Source: Martelella sp. HB161492
Lineage (GTDB): Bacteria > Pseudomonadota > Alphaproteobacteria > Rhizobiales > Rhizobiaceae
Length of the DNA stretch: 64,000 bases
Assembly (NCBI RefSeq): GCF_013184775.1
Contig: NZ_JAATVV010000006.1
Coordinates: forward strand, 310,001 to 374,000
Reading direction: 5' to 3'
The position numbers and the translations under genes were made by a program. The notes under the pieces are model-generated. The model did no database searches and was not told the origin of the DNA. It saw only the letters and a list, made by a program, of their open reading frames with translations. Below are positions 52,051-61,210 of the stretch, one piece after another (the first letter of the stretch is position 1; every line of letters starts with the position of its first letter).

Positions 52051-53133
52051 ATGTCTGGAACGCTGGAACTCTGCGGTGTCAGCCGAACCTTCGGCTCAGT
52101 GGTTGCACTGCAACAAACCGATCTCACAATAGAAGAGGGAAGTTTCTGTGCTCTCCTTGGCCCCTCGGGATGCGGCAAGACAACGACCCTGCGCATCATA
52201 GCCGGTTTCGAAACGCCGGACACCGGCACAGTCAGGATTGCCGGCAAGGATGTCCTGTCGCTGCCGCCCAACCGCAGAAATCTTGGCATGATGTTTCAGG
52301 ATTATGCGCTGTTTCCGCACATGACGATTGGCGACAATGTCGCCTTCGGCCTGCGCATGGCCGGCATCGGACGTGCCGATCGTGAAAGGAAGGTTCGCGA
52401 AGCGCTGGAGATGGTTCATCTCCCGCGCGTCGAAGCACGTTTTCCGCATGAACTGTCGGGCGGCCAGCGCCAGCGTGTCGCCCTTGCGCGCTCGCTGGTG
52501 ACCAACCCGCAAGTTCTGCTGCTCGACGAGCCGCTTTCCGCACTCGACAAGAACCTGCGGGAAAACATGCAGTTCGAACTGAAGCGGCTGCAGCGGGAGC
52601 TCGGGATCACGACGGTCATGGTGACCCATGACCAGGAAGAAGCCTTGACCCTTTCGGACAATATCGCGGTCATGTCAGCCGGTCGTATCCGTCAGTTCGG
52701 AAGCCCGACAACCGTCTATGACAAGCCGAACAGCCGGTTCGTTTCCGAGTTTCTCGGCGCCGCGAATATCTTCAGTGGCACCCGGGAAAGTGAAGACTGC
52801 CTGCGCATCGGCGGCGGCAGTGATGCCATCTCTGTGACATTGCCGGACGATGCCCCTTCCGCAAAAATGCTGTCGCTTGGCGTACGCCCGGAGAAGATGC
52901 GGATGTCGGCAGAGCGGCCCGCCCTCGACACCGCAATCCAGTGCCGGATCGAGGCCGAGGTCTTCCGCGGCTCGTCGCGTGCCTTCGAGCTTTCTCATCC
53001 TGCGTTTTCAAGCTCCGTACTCGCCTATTCCCTTGCTTCGGATCTCTCCGGAAGCGGCCTGCCTGCAAAAGGCGAAATGGTCTGGATCGGCTGGGATAAG
53101 CACAATTCTTTCGTATTTGAAATTGAGGACTGA
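52051..53133 (+). CDS. ABC transporter ATP-binding protein, PotA type
   Basis: 360 aa. Walker A GPSGCGKTT (37-45), signature LSGGQRQR (135-142), Walker B VLLLDEPLS (155-163), switch His near 193, and a C-terminal TOBE domain (about 270-355). First gene of the operon with the hydantoinase-type pair, separated from HyuA by 3 nt. It works with the permeases at 58306-60002 and the binding protein at 57255. The Shine-Dalgarno is weak. Confidence 0.92.
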   Translation: MSGTLELCGVSRTFGSVVALQQTDLTIEEGSFCALLGPSGCGKTTTLRIIAGFETPDTGTVRIAGKDVLSLPPNRRNLGMMFQDYALFPHMTIGDNVAFGLRMAGIGRADRERKVREALEMVHLPRVEARFPHELSGGQRQRVALARSLVTNPQVLLLDEPLSALDKNLRENMQFELKRLQRELGITTVMVTHDQEEALTLSDNIAVMSAGRIRQFGSPTTVYDKPNSRFVSEFLGAANIFSGTRESEDCLRIGGGSDAISVTLPDDAPSAKMLSLGVRPEKMRMSAERPALDTAIQCRIEAEVFRGSSRAFELSHPAFSSSVLAYSLASDLSGSGLPAKGEMVWIGWDKHNSFVFEIED

Positions 53134-53136
53134 CCG

Positions 53137-55212
53137 ATGGCATTGCCTACCGGATCCAAATGCCGCGTCGGCATCGACGTCGGCGGCACCTTTACTGACT
53201 TTGTCCTGGCCGACACCGAAACCAACCAGCTGACCTTTTTCAAGGAACCATCGACCCCGTCCGATCCCTCCGAAGCTGTTGAACGTGGCATTCTCGGCGT
53301 GATCGAACGCGCCGGCAAAACGCCCGCCGATATCGAGCTGATCGTTCACGGCACGACGATCGGGCTCAATGCCATCATTCAGCGACGCGGCGCGAAAATG
53401 GCGCTGGTTGTCTCAAAGGGCAATGGCGACGTTTTCGAAATCGGCCGCGGAAAGCTGCCGAGCGCCTTTGATTACAGGGTTCAGAAGGAAGACAGCCTCA
53501 TCCCGCGTGACCATGTCTTCGAGGTTCCGATCAGGACCTGGCCGGATGGCCGGACCGATGACGGGCTTGACGAGGCGGGCTTTGCCGCGCTGGTCGGAAA
53601 GATCCGTGATTGCGGCGCTGATGCTGTTTCGGTGATGCTGCTGAATTCCTATCGCGCACCGGAGGCCGAGCATGGCCTCGCGACGCGGATCAAGCAGGCT
53701 CTGCCCGACGTTCTTGTCTCCGAGAGCGCCGACATCTGGCCCGAGATCCGTGAATATGAACGCGCCCTCGTCTGCTCGCTCAATGCCTATATCCATCCGC
53801 TGATGAACCGCTATTTCGATCGCATGGAAGAGCGGCTTACGCGAAGCGGCCTGACCGCACCGATCTACATCACCGCGAACAATGGCGGCACGCTGGGTTT
53901 TTCGACAGCACGCTCACGACCGATCGACACCATCCTCTCGGGCCCGTCCGCTGGTGTCGTCGCATCGTCGCGGCTTGCCGAGGTCAGCGGCACGGAGCGC
54001 CTGATCACCTTCGATATGGGCGGCACGTCGTCCGACATCGCCGTATCGCTGAAGGGGACGCCGGAATTTACCACCCACACAATGATCGGCGATTTTCCGT
54101 TGATCCTGCCTGTGGTCAATGTTTCGGCGATCGGCGCTGGTGGTGGTTCGATCGTATGGGTAGACCCTCAGGGCATCCTGAAGGTCGGTCCGCTCAGTGC
54201 CGGTGCTGATCCGGGCCCCGTCTGTTACAGCCGCGGCGGCACCCAGCCGGCATTGACCGATTGCTTCGTCGGCCTCGGCATTCTCCGGCCCGATGGCTTT
54301 CTGGGCGGCCGCATGAAACTCGATCGCGACGCCGCGCTGGCTGCACTCGAGACGGTCGGCAGGGGCGTCGGGCTGAACAGTCCGGCCGAGACGGCCGAAG
54401 CGGCTCTGCGCATCGCAACGGCCAAGATGGCGACCGAACTTCAGAAGCTCATGGCTCAGCGCGGTCTGGATCCGCGCGAATTCACGCTGGTCGCCTATGG
54501 CGGCGCCGGACCGACCCACGCGAACTATCTGGCCGAGGAAATCGCCTGCCGGGCCATCATGGTCCCGCCATCGCCCGGAACACTCTGCGCACTCGGCGCG
54601 ATCTCGACCGACCTGAAACGGGACTATCTGCGCTCCGTCCGTGCACTGATCGCAGCTGGCGACGCCGATTTTGCATCCACCCTGACCGAAACGGCAAAGG
54701 ACGTGGAGGCGGAGGCCGCGCTGTGGATCGCGGAAGAAGGCGATATCGTCGGTCCGGTCACCACTCGCTGGAGTGCCGACATGCGCTACAAGGGCGAGGG
54801 CCAGGAAACCATGGTCGACCTGCCGGAAAGCGCGGTCGCCAACGCGGATCTCGCCAGCATCATCGAGCTGTTTCACGCCCGCCACGATGCGCTTTACGGC
54901 TTTCGTGACGATCATGCCGCTGTCGAATTCATCACGCTGCGCGCTCAGGTCACCGGCCAGATGCCGCCTCTCGGCTTTCCGGCCCATGACCCGGATGCGG
55001 AAAGCAACGCGGTCGTCGACACCCGCGAAATCTTCGTCCACGGCAGGCCGCAGATGGCCACCGTCTATCGCCGCGAACGCCTGAAACCAGGCTCTGAACT
55101 CACGGGCCCGGCGCTCGTCGAACAGGAAGATACCACGGTCTGGATCCTGCCTGGCTGGACCGGACGCGTGACCGACAAGGGCGTCATCTTCATTGAAAGG
55201 ACGCAAGCATGA
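53137..55212 (+). CDS. hyuA: hydantoinase/oxoprolinase family protein, subunit A
   Basis: 691 aa. N-terminal ATP-binding region GIDVGGTFTDF (12-22), then HGTTIGLNAIIQRRGAKMAL, DMGGTSSDIAV, GAGGGSIVWVDPQGILKVGP and YGGAGPTHA, all signature segments of HyuA/oxoprolinase A. The family covers N-methylhydantoinase, 5-oxoprolinase and acetophenone-type carboxylases, all ATP-dependent. It makes a complex with HyuB, whose ATG overlaps the hyuA stop by 4 nt. The ABC genes around it suggest that the imported compound is a cyclic amide, imide or similar. Confidence 0.9.
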   Translation: MALPTGSKCRVGIDVGGTFTDFVLADTETNQLTFFKEPSTPSDPSEAVERGILGVIERAGKTPADIELIVHGTTIGLNAIIQRRGAKMALVVSKGNGDVFEIGRGKLPSAFDYRVQKEDSLIPRDHVFEVPIRTWPDGRTDDGLDEAGFAALVGKIRDCGADAVSVMLLNSYRAPEAEHGLATRIKQALPDVLVSESADIWPEIREYERALVCSLNAYIHPLMNRYFDRMEERLTRSGLTAPIYITANNGGTLGFSTARSRPIDTILSGPSAGVVASSRLAEVSGTERLITFDMGGTSSDIAVSLKGTPEFTTHTMIGDFPLILPVVNVSAIGAGGGSIVWVDPQGILKVGPLSAGADPGPVCYSRGGTQPALTDCFVGLGILRPDGFLGGRMKLDRDAALAALETVGRGVGLNSPAETAEAALRIATAKMATELQKLMAQRGLDPREFTLVAYGGAGPTHANYLAEEIACRAIMVPPSPGTLCALGAISTDLKRDYLRSVRALIAAGDADFASTLTETAKDVEAEAALWIAEEGDIVGPVTTRWSADMRYKGEGQETMVDLPESAVANADLASIIELFHARHDALYGFRDDHAAVEFITLRAQVTGQMPPLGFPAHDPDAESNAVVDTREIFVHGRPQMATVYRRERLKPGSELTGPALVEQEDTTVWILPGWTGRVTDKGVIFIERTQA

Positions 55213-57200
55213 ACTTCGACCCCGTTCTTCTCGAGATTCTCAACAACAAGGTCTCATCCGTAACCGAAGAGGTCGGCTTTACCATCCGCAGGATCGGTCA
55301 TTCGCTGTTCGTCAAGGAAATCGCCGACTTCGGCACGGCGCTCGCCACGCCGGACGGAAAGTTCTTCGCCTATCCTTCGGCGATCGGCGTCGCCAATTTC
55401 ATCGACCTCGACTGCGGGCCTTCGGTTGCCGCCGTCGGCGCGCTGAAGCCGGGCGATGTGATCATCACCAATCACCCCTATGCCTCCGAAGGGCTTGCGA
55501 CCCATACGCCGGATATCAATATCATCGTTCCGTATTTCCATGGCGACCAGCTGGTCTGCCTCGGCTGGTCGTTCCTGCACATTTCCGATGTCAGCGGCAA
55601 GGTTCCGGGCTCGATCTCGCCGAGTTCTACCGAGCTTTTCCAGGAAGGCATTCTGATCCCGCCGGTAAAGCTGGTTGAAGGCGGCAAGATGAACGAGGCA
55701 GTCCTCGCGCTGCTGCAATCCAACACCCGGACGCCGCAGGACAATATCGGCGACCTCAAGGCCATGCTTGCCGCCCATCGCTTCGGCGAAGAGCGCGTCA
55801 ACCAGATCATCGCCCAGCATGGTCTCGAGACATTCATCGCCTGCCAGAACGCCCTGATGGACTATGCCGGGGAGAAGGCGCGCGACGTGATGCGGGCATT
55901 CCCGAACGGCATCTACGAGTTCTCGGACTATATCGATGACGACCTGCTCACCGCCATTCCGATGCGCATCCGCGTGAAGATGGAGCTGACCGACGGCGAA
56001 ATCGTCTTCGACTTCGAGGATACGGATCCGCAGACCGGCGCATCCTTCAATATGGTGACCGCCGGACGCCGGCACGCCTATCTGACCGGCGGACTGCTGA
56101 TGATGGTCCTGACCAGGGACCCGACAATCCCGCGCAATGCCGGCATTTTCAAATATATCCGCGCCAGGCTTCCAGAAGGGTCGCTGGTCAATCCGGTGTT
56201 TCCCGCATCGGTCGGCGTTCGCCATCTGATCGCCATGCGCTGCAAGGATGTGGTCCACGGCGCGCTGGCCAAGGCGGACCCGCAATCGGTGCCTGCAGCT
56301 GCTGCGGGTATCATCATCCCGCTGGTTTTCGCCGAACCGCCGAGCGAGAAGGACGCTGCCGTTCTGGTGCTCGAACTGATGGTCGGCGGCCTTGGCGCCG
56401 GCGAAGGTCTGGACGGCGTCGACGGTCGCGGTGCGACGCTTGCCAACATGGTCAACAATCCGATCGAAATCATCGAGGACAGCGCCGCGGTCCACATCGT
56501 CGAATTTTCTCTGCGGCGCAATTCCGGCGGCGCCGGTCAGTATCGCGGCGGCAATGGCCTGGTTCTCACCTTTGAGGCACTGAAGGACGGCTGCCAGGTC
56601 CTCGGTCGCGGCATGGACCGGTTCCGGTTCCAGCCCTGGGGCCTGAATGGCGGCGCGCCCGGCGCGGGCGCGGTCAACATCGTCAATCTCGGCCGGCCCG
56701 ACGAGCGTCGCATGGGCAAGATCGACGTGGTGACCCTTGCCAAGGGTGACACCTTTACCGTGATGACGCCCGGCGGTGGCGGCTTTGGCGACCCGCTGAT
56801 GCGTGATCCGCAGGCCGTCCTTGCCGATCTCAACCTCGGGGCGATCGACGCCGAAACCGCTGAGACCTGCTACGGGGTCGTTATCCGCGACGGCGTACTG
56901 GATGCGGAGGCGACGGCCGGGTTGCGCAGAAAACGCAGCAGTAAAAACGCCGGGGCCGCGCTGTTCGCCTTCGGGCCGGAGCGCGAGGCCTGGGAACGGC
57001 TGATGCCCGACGATCGCTATCACGAACTGCTGTCCGCCCTGAACAGCTATCCCCCGGCCGCCCGCTTCCAGCGCCGCAAGGCCTTCTTCTCCTCCCTTTA
57101 TCCCGAATTCCGCGATGGCAGGCCGGTTATCCTCGCCGATATCGCGGAGGATCCGGAGGGCCGGCGCTTCGACACGGCGCTCGCGCTTCTCAAACAGTGA
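55209..57200 (+). CDS. hyuB: hydantoinase/oxoprolinase family protein, subunit B
   Basis: 663 aa, ATG inside the hyuA stop. Family features: DPVLLEILNNKVSSVTEEVG, FAYPSAIGVANFIDLDC, NHPYASEGLATHTPDINIIV, and RNSGGAGQYRGGNGLVLTFE near the C-terminal third, with FTVMTPGGGGFGDPL. It is about 80-120 residues longer than a typical HyuB because of a C-terminal extension (from about residue 545) that is not recognised. A role in substrate choice or complex assembly is possible. Confidence 0.9.
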   Translation: MNFDPVLLEILNNKVSSVTEEVGFTIRRIGHSLFVKEIADFGTALATPDGKFFAYPSAIGVANFIDLDCGPSVAAVGALKPGDVIITNHPYASEGLATHTPDINIIVPYFHGDQLVCLGWSFLHISDVSGKVPGSISPSSTELFQEGILIPPVKLVEGGKMNEAVLALLQSNTRTPQDNIGDLKAMLAAHRFGEERVNQIIAQHGLETFIACQNALMDYAGEKARDVMRAFPNGIYEFSDYIDDDLLTAIPMRIRVKMELTDGEIVFDFEDTDPQTGASFNMVTAGRRHAYLTGGLLMMVLTRDPTIPRNAGIFKYIRARLPEGSLVNPVFPASVGVRHLIAMRCKDVVHGALAKADPQSVPAAAAGIIIPLVFAEPPSEKDAAVLVLELMVGGLGAGEGLDGVDGRGATLANMVNNPIEIIEDSAAVHIVEFSLRRNSGGAGQYRGGNGLVLTFEALKDGCQVLGRGMDRFRFQPWGLNGGAPGAGAVNIVNLGRPDERRMGKIDVVTLAKGDTFTVMTPGGGGFGDPLMRDPQAVLADLNLGAIDAETAETCYGVVIRDGVLDAEATAGLRRKRSSKNAGAALFAFGPEREAWERLMPDDRYHELLSALNSYPPAARFQRRKAFFSSLYPEFRDGRPVILADIAEDPEGRRFDTALALLKQ

Positions 57201-57254
57201 ATAACCAAGCCAGCTAATAAAAACGAAACAATAGTTCCAGAAGGGGAACGTAGC

Positions 57255-58301
57255 ATGACCCAGTTTAGCAGACGCATTTTCTTGAAGACCACTGCCGGCG
57301 TCGTTGCCGTTGCAGCCACTGGCGCAGGCCGTGCGGTCTTTGCCGCAGACCGTCCGTTGATCGTCGGCAGCTATGCCGGAACATTCGAAGAGGCGATGAA
57401 ATCGACCTTTGTGCAGAAGTTCGTCGCCGATACCGGCGTTCCGGTCGAGCTTTCGATCGGCGGCCCTTCCCAGTGGCTGAGCCAGGTGGATGCCAATCCG
57501 GACAGCCCGCCGGTTGATGTTATCCTGACCTCGCCGCGCGATGCCCTCAGCGAGGGTGCAACCGGCAACTACGGCAAGATTTCCGACCACGATCTCCCCA
57601 ACCTCGCAGACGTCGATCCCCGTTTTGTCGATATCTGCGGCGGCTACGGCGTTGCCTTCGACTATGGCGGCGGCGGCCTTGCGGTCAACACGAATGCGGT
57701 CAAGAACCCGCCCAAGTCGATCAAGGAGTTCGTACAGCGCACGATCGACGGCGAATGGGTCGCCGCCCTGCCGACGCTGTCCTGGCAGGCGACCCCGACC
57801 GATCTGATCTGGGCATTCAACGACGCACTCGGTGGAACCGTCGATGACATCAGCCCGTTCATCGACGCCATGAAGGCGATGAAGCCCAATCTGGTCTTCT
57901 GGACCGGCCTGCCCGACTTCCTCACCCTGATGCAGTCCGGCGAAGCCGATATCGGTGTCTATACCGACGGCCGCACCTGGGCCTTCAATCGCGCCGGCAA
58001 TCCCTGGCTCCAGTTCATCAATCCGGAAGAAGGCGCGGTCATCGAATGCATCGCGGCGATGGTGCCGGCGCATGCACATCCCAAAGCCTGGGATTTCGTC
58101 AATTACATGCTCGATCCCGTGCTGCAGGGGCAGTTTGCCGCGATCACCTATTACGGCATGACCAACAGCAAGATTGTCTATCCCGACAGCGTGAAAGACA
58201 TTGTCACGCGCTGGCAACAGGGGCGCCTTGTCCCGACGGAGGAAATCGCCGCTGTCACCCCCAAGTGGGTGGAGACCTGGAATCGCGAGCTCGGGTTCTG
58301 A
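57255..58301 (+). CDS. periplasmic binding protein of the hydantoinase ABC operon
   Basis: 348 aa. N-terminus SRRIFLKTTAGVVAVAATGA is a Tat signal (SRRxFLK) with cleavage near residue 29. PotD/Fe3+-type type 2 binding protein (LIVGSYAGTFEEAMKSTFV, GGPSQWLSQVD and FDYGGGGLAVNTNAV). A strong aaggggaacg Shine-Dalgarno lies upstream. It should bind the compound later cleaved by HyuAB. Confidence 0.9.
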   Translation: MTQFSRRIFLKTTAGVVAVAATGAGRAVFAADRPLIVGSYAGTFEEAMKSTFVQKFVADTGVPVELSIGGPSQWLSQVDANPDSPPVDVILTSPRDALSEGATGNYGKISDHDLPNLADVDPRFVDICGGYGVAFDYGGGGLAVNTNAVKNPPKSIKEFVQRTIDGEWVAALPTLSWQATPTDLIWAFNDALGGTVDDISPFIDAMKAMKPNLVFWTGLPDFLTLMQSGEADIGVYTDGRTWAFNRAGNPWLQFINPEEGAVIECIAAMVPAHAHPKAWDFVNYMLDPVLQGQFAAITYYGMTNSKIVYPDSVKDIVTRWQQGRLVPTEEIAAVTPKWVETWNRELGF

Positions 58302-58305
58302 GGCC

Positions 58306-59178
58306 ATGACAACGATCCCGGCTGCTGCGCCTGCGACAATGCAGAGGCTGCGCTCAAGACCCCGGCGTCGGTCGGGGTCGTATCTTCTCATTCCGGTGGC
58401 TTTGTTCCTCCTCGCCTTCTACGTCATGCCTCTCGTCTGGACGGTCAGGTTTTCGTTTCCGTCCTGGCACGAGGGGCTGGCGAATTACGAGAAGCTGCTG
58501 AGCGACAGCTATTATCTTGGCGTCCTGTTCAAGACGATCGCGCTCAGCGCGGTCGTCACCCTGGTCTGCGTGATCGTGTGTTACCCGATAGCGGTCTATC
58601 TGGTGCGAAAGGCGGGCTCATGGAGCGGCCTGATCGTATTCCTGCTGATTGCGCCGCTCTTGACGTCGATCATCATGCGCACCTATGGCTGGCGGGTCAT
58701 CTTCGCCCGCCGCGGGCTGCTCAACAATCAGCTCGTGCACTGGGGGATTATCGATCATCCGCTGGCAATCCTGAACAATCCGACATCGGCGGTGATCGGC
58801 CTCGTGCATGTCATGGCGCCGTTCATGGTTCTGGCGATCGCGAGCTCGCTTCAGGGCGTCAGGCCAAGCCTGGAGGAATCCGCGCGTATTCTCGGCGCCT
58901 CCCGGTTCACCACCTTCTTCAAGATCACGCTGCCGCTGACGCTTGATGGCATCGGCACGGGGGTGATCCTGGTCTTCATGCTCGCGAACGGAAGCTTCGT
59001 GACCGTTCTGCTGCTCGGCGGAGGTTCGATGCAGACGCTGCCGCTTTTGATTTATCAGCAGTTCAATGTCACCCGTGACTTCGCCTTCGCCGCAGCGATG
59101 AGCAATGTCCTGCTGGTCATTGCTGTCATCTGCCTGTTTCTGCAATTGCGTCTGATCCGCCGCAAGGGAGTTCAGTGA
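58306..59178 (+). CDS. ABC transporter permease, PotB type
   Basis: 290 aa from ATG 58306 (MTTIPAAAPATMQ), just after the binding protein stop; an in-frame codon at 58201 is inside that gene and rejected. About six membrane segments with the EAA loop LEESARILGASRFTTFFKIT. It forms a dimeric channel with the next permease. Confidence 0.9.
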   Translation: MTTIPAAAPATMQRLRSRPRRRSGSYLLIPVALFLLAFYVMPLVWTVRFSFPSWHEGLANYEKLLSDSYYLGVLFKTIALSAVVTLVCVIVCYPIAVYLVRKAGSWSGLIVFLLIAPLLTSIIMRTYGWRVIFARRGLLNNQLVHWGIIDHPLAILNNPTSAVIGLVHVMAPFMVLAIASSLQGVRPSLEESARILGASRFTTFFKITLPLTLDGIGTGVILVFMLANGSFVTVLLLGGGSMQTLPLLIYQQFNVTRDFAFAAAMSNVLLVIAVICLFLQLRLIRRKGVQ

Positions 59179-60002
59179 TGGCCGCTCATGTCTATTCCCG
59201 AAGCTTCGCCGCGCGCATGCCAGACTGGGTGCTGAGCGTCTTCACACTGCTTTTCTTCATCTTCATGATCGCGCCGATTGCGGTCGTGGTCGCTGCGTCC
59301 TTTACCAGCGTCAGCTATGTATCTTTCCCGCCAGTGGGCTTTTCGCTGAAATGGTTCGGAAAGGTCTGGGATTACAAACCCTTCGTCGACAGCTTCATCG
59401 TTTCGCTGGAAGTGGCTTTCGGCTCCGCCATTATCGGCGCCATTCTGGCGATCCCGGCGGCGCTCCATCTCGCCCGTTCCAGGTCGGCCTTCGCCGGGGC
59501 GATCTCCAGCTTCATGCTGTCGCCGCTGTCGCTGCCGGCGATCGTCCTCGGTTTCTCGCTGCTCTTCTATCTCTCGGCCATCGGCGTGCCTCTCTCGATC
59601 ACCTCGCTGCTCATCGCCCACACGGTGGTAACCGTTCCCTACATCATGCGTTCCGTCATCGGCATCTATCGCTCGGTTTCGCCGAGCTATGAGGAAGCGG
59701 CGGCGGTGCTCGGCGCCGGCAGCATGCAGACCTTCTGGCATGTGACACTCCCGATGATCCGGCCCGGCGTGTTTGCAGGAGCGCTGTTTGCCATCCTGAT
59801 TTCAATCGACAACCTGCCGCTGTCGTTCTTCTTCAGTTCAGTCAACACCAACACGCTTCCGGTCGTCGTACTGTCCTACCTCGAAAACCAGTTCGATCCC
59901 GCCATTGCGGCGATCAGCACGATCCAGCTTCTGTTCGCCATCCTGCTGCTCGTGATCATGGAGCGGATGTACGGCCTGCGCCGGATGGCCCTGTCGATGT
60001 GA
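59178..60002 (+). CDS. ABC transporter permease, PotC type
   Basis: 274 aa from ATG 59178, overlapping the previous stop by one base (TGATG). About six membrane segments; EAA loop YEEAAAVLGAGSMQTFWHVT. With the upstream permease and the ATPase at 52051 it completes the importer. Confidence 0.9.
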   Translation: MAAHVYSRSFAARMPDWVLSVFTLLFFIFMIAPIAVVVAASFTSVSYVSFPPVGFSLKWFGKVWDYKPFVDSFIVSLEVAFGSAIIGAILAIPAALHLARSRSAFAGAISSFMLSPLSLPAIVLGFSLLFYLSAIGVPLSITSLLIAHTVVTVPYIMRSVIGIYRSVSPSYEEAAAVLGAGSMQTFWHVTLPMIRPGVFAGALFAILISIDNLPLSFFFSSVNTNTLPVVVLSYLENQFDPAIAAISTIQLLFAILLLVIMERMYGLRRMALSM

Positions 60003-60040
60003 GCACGCGCTCAAAAGCATTATCCAAGGAGACATACTAG

Positions 60041-61207
60041 ATGCGTCAAGAAACGAAAGTCGTCACCGGAGGGCGCCACCCGGAGCGCTTTGGCGGAGCG
60101 GTCAATACCCCCGTGATCAGAACATCGACCGTCGTCGCTGAAACCGTCGCCGACTGGAACCGGATGGACGAGCCTGATTATGACGGCATGATCTACGGAC
60201 GGCTCGGCACACCCACGGTGTGGTCGCTGGAGGAAGCCGTAGCCGAACTGGAAGGCGGCGACCGCAGTTTCGCCTATCCGTCCGGCCTCGCCGCCAATGT
60301 CGGCGCGGTTGTCGCCTTTGTCAGCGCGGGCGACCATGTGCTCCTCACCGACAGCGTTTACGGCCCCGTCCGCCGGTTCATGAACAATGTCCTGAGCCGC
60401 ATGGGTGTCGAAGTTTCGTTTTTCGATCCGCTGGCCGGGGCGAGCGTGAAGGAGCACTTCCGCCCCCACACCAAGGTCGTCTATGTGGAAAGCCCCGGCT
60501 CACTGACCTTTGAAATGCAGGACATCCCGGCGATTGCCGCCGAAGCGCACAAGATCGGCGCCGTTGTGCTGATGGACAATACATGGGGCACACCGCTCTA
60601 CTACAAACCCTTCGAGCACGGCGTGGACGTCTCGATCCAGTCGGCGACCAAATACATCGTTGGTCATTCGGATGTGATGATGGGCCTGGTGACGGCAAAG
60701 TCCGAGCATGCGCCGAAGGTTCAGCGTTGCCGCCAGGATTTCGGCCTCATTCCGGGCCCCGACGACAGCTACCTCGCGCTGCGCGGCTTGCGCACAATGC
60801 ATGTGCGGCTGGCCCAGCATCAGAAGAGCGCGCTTGCACTCGCCGATCTTCTCGCCGGCTCGGCGTCTGTCGAACGGATGCTTTGCCCGCAGCGCCCCGG
60901 CGATCCCGGGCACGACTTGTGGAAGCGTGATTTCACCGGCGCCTGCGGTCTGTTCGGCGTCGTTTTCAAGCCGATGTCCAAAAAGGCGCTCGCCGCTTTC
61001 ATCGACGCCATGCCGCTCTTCGCCATCGGCGCATCATGGGGTGGCTATGAAAGCCTCGTCATGCAGGTTCATCCCGAAAAGGCCCGCACCGTCAGCCCCT
61101 GGACCGACAAGGGGCCGGTTATCCGCTTCCATGCAGGCCTCGAGAATATCGATGATTTGCTCGAGAATGTTGAAGCCGGTCTCACCGCACTTGGAAAGGC
61201 GCTCTAG
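60041..61207 (+). CDS. PLP-dependent cystathionine beta-lyase-like enzyme
   Basis: 388 aa with aaggaga upstream. Trans-sulfuration-type fold: YPSGLAANVGAVVAFVSAGD, the DNTWGTPLYYKPF segment, and SATKYIVGHSD with the Schiff-base Lys204. C-terminal domain from about 260. The family cleaves C-S bonds of cystathionine or cysteine conjugates, and related members act on other amino acids. Its place after HyuAB suggests it acts on the ring-opened product, perhaps sulfur-containing; this is inference. Confidence 0.85.
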   Translation: MRQETKVVTGGRHPERFGGAVNTPVIRTSTVVAETVADWNRMDEPDYDGMIYGRLGTPTVWSLEEAVAELEGGDRSFAYPSGLAANVGAVVAFVSAGDHVLLTDSVYGPVRRFMNNVLSRMGVEVSFFDPLAGASVKEHFRPHTKVVYVESPGSLTFEMQDIPAIAAEAHKIGAVVLMDNTWGTPLYYKPFEHGVDVSIQSATKYIVGHSDVMMGLVTAKSEHAPKVQRCRQDFGLIPGPDDSYLALRGLRTMHVRLAQHQKSALALADLLAGSASVERMLCPQRPGDPGHDLWKRDFTGACGLFGVVFKPMSKKALAAFIDAMPLFAIGASWGGYESLVMQVHPEKARTVSPWTDKGPVIRFHAGLENIDDLLENVEAGLTALGKAL

Positions 61208-61210
61208 TCG

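Noticed and set aside
55254-58391. Reverse-strand open frame of 1045 codons
   Set aside because: It lies opposite hyuB and the binding protein gene. Long antisense frames are expected in GC-rich coding DNA, and its protein has no recognisable motif.
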